Source: Sphingobacterium sp. CZ-2 (lineage in GTDB: Bacteria; Bacteroidota; Bacteroidia; Sphingobacteriales; Sphingobacteriaceae). From it: 64,000 nucleotides of DNA. The DNA is taken from positions 1,302,001 through 1,366,000 of the forward strand of contig NZ_CP038159.1 of assembly GCF_004526235.1 (NCBI RefSeq). Reading direction: 5' to 3'. The notes under the pieces were generated by a model that saw only the letters and a list, made by a program, of their open reading frames with translations, did not search any database and was not told where the DNA came from. Each line of letters opens with the position of its first letter. Position 1 is the stretch's first letter. Of this stretch, positions 63,208 through 64,000 are shown piece by piece. Both the position numbers and the translations under genes were made by a program.

Positions 63208-64000
63208 AATGAGTAAAGGGCTGATTAAATTTTTGGTGATAGTGGTTTCCTTAGCGTGCCTCTACTCCATATCATTCACTTTTGTGACCCGCAAAGTCGA
63301 AAAAGATGCCGCAGCTTATGCAAATGGTGATCTGGCTAAAGAAAAAGCCTACCTAGATTCCATGGCAAGCGAAGTAGTTTATAACTTAGGTATCGCGAAA
63401 TTCACTTACCGTGAAGCAAAAGCAAATGAACTTGCTCTTGGTCTTGATCTAAAAGGTGGTATGAACGTGACCATGGAGATTTCCTTGGACGAGTTGATTA
63501 CCAACTTGGCGAACAAGCCTAAAGATGCAAACTTTAACAAAGCATTGGCGACAGCTATTGCTAAAAGCAAAACAACCAACACATCGTTGATTGATTTATT
63601 TCTAAATGAGTACAAAGCTACCGGTGCAGCAACTCCAATCGCGTCGTTCTTCGCGACCACGGATAATGCAGCGGAGATCCAAGCAGGAAGTTCTGAAGCT
63701 GATGTGAAGAGATTCTTGAATAAAGAAGCTGATAATGCCATCCAAAACTCATACAAAGTACTTCGTACGCGTATCGATAAATTCGGTGTTGCTTCCCCTA
63801 ACATTCAGATCCAACAAGGTACCAACCGTATCTTAATCGAACTTCCGGGTATCAATGATGAAGAGCGCGTGCGCAAACTTCTTCAAGGATCTGCAAAATT
63901 GGAATTCTACGAGACCTTCAACAATGCAGATGTGTACCAGTTGATGGACAATATCAACCGTACCTTAGCAACTACCTTAAAAGCTGACAAACCAGCAGCA
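63208..64000 (+). CDS. secDF: Protein translocase subunit SecDF, N-terminal part
   Basis: Reads from ATG 63208 (MSKGLIKFLVIVVSLACLYS) to the window edge without a stop, 264 codons. The N-terminal transmembrane helix covers about residues 5-27. The SecD motif ALGLDLKGGMNVTMEISLDE is at about 72-92, and SYKVLRTRIDKFGVASPNIQ with RILIELPGINDEERVRKLLQ (the P1 head region) at about 180-225. In Bacteroidota SecD and SecF are usually fused into one protein of about 1000 aa, so most of the gene lies outside. It uses the proton gradient to assist export through SecYEG. The opposite-strand frame within it is a shadow. Confidence 0.94.

Noticed and set aside
63406..63804. Protein-coding frame on the minus strand near the window end
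   Set aside because: It is antisense to secDF, whose frame has clear SecD motifs and continues to the edge.

Overview
The window looks like a chromosome segment of a Bacteroidota member, most likely Sphingobacteriaceae (Sphingobacterium- or Pedobacter-like). Reasons: about 40% GC; several SusC/SusD pairs with lipoproteins; lipoboxes and A-rich leaders instead of clear Shine-Dalgarno sites; promoters of the TTTG-N20-TAnnTTTG type (guaB, secDF); a fused-type SecDF; and DUF1735, DUF6702 and triple-tyrosine regulator proteins. There is no sign of phage, insertion sequence or CRISPR.

Layout. 1-2.0 kb: tail of a polysaccharide utilization locus (PUL): SusD end, DUF1735/F5-8 lipoprotein, endonuclease/exonuclease/phosphatase-family lipoprotein. 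2.0-3.7 kb: stand-alone ECF sigma factor and an EamA exporter. 3.8-13.6 kb: a beta-1,3-glucan-type PUL (SusC, SusD, PKD lipoprotein, GH16 enzyme), divergent from a membrane-anchored propeller/LuxR regulator. 13.7-19.7 kb: a TPP riboswitch and thiS-thiC-thiE-like-thiE-thiG-thiH-thiF. 19.7-25.2 kb: RtcB RNA ligase and a slipin, divergent from a WYL regulator, a TetR regulator and an acetyltransferase. The 670-bp gap between the two arms encodes, on the minus strand, a structured RNA carrying a circularly permuted tRNA-like module. This is the most unusual feature of the window. 25.2-29.3 kb: M1 peptidase, HupE/UreJ-like protein, small lipoprotein, DUF6702 protein. 29.7-32.4 kb: AraC regulator, FluC/CrcB fluoride channel, LacI regulator.

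32.4-48.9 kb (minus strand): a sugar locus with GH172, a DUF6786-like lipoprotein, L-fucose/D-arabinose isomerase, a FucP-type permease, an AraB-type ribulokinase, SusC/SusD, DUF1735, a phosphodiester glycosidase and an alpha/alpha-toroid protein, ending in the LacI gene. 49.3-56.0 kb (minus): a complete non-phosphorylating L-fucose route (permease, mutarotase, dehydratase, two SDR dehydrogenases, lactonase, FAH hydrolase), divergent from an AraC regulator. The two blocks probably handle sugars that share one C2-C4 configuration, L-fucose and D-arabinose. The pairing of isomerase with ribulokinase, without an aldolase, favours D-arabinose for the first block.

57.0-64.0 kb: housekeeping genes: NhaA antiporter, GuaB, a small abundant-type outer membrane protein, two glycosyltransferases and the start of SecDF, cut by the window edge. 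Coordinates of inferred RNA structures and operators come from reading the sequence by eye. They need a folding and covariation check.
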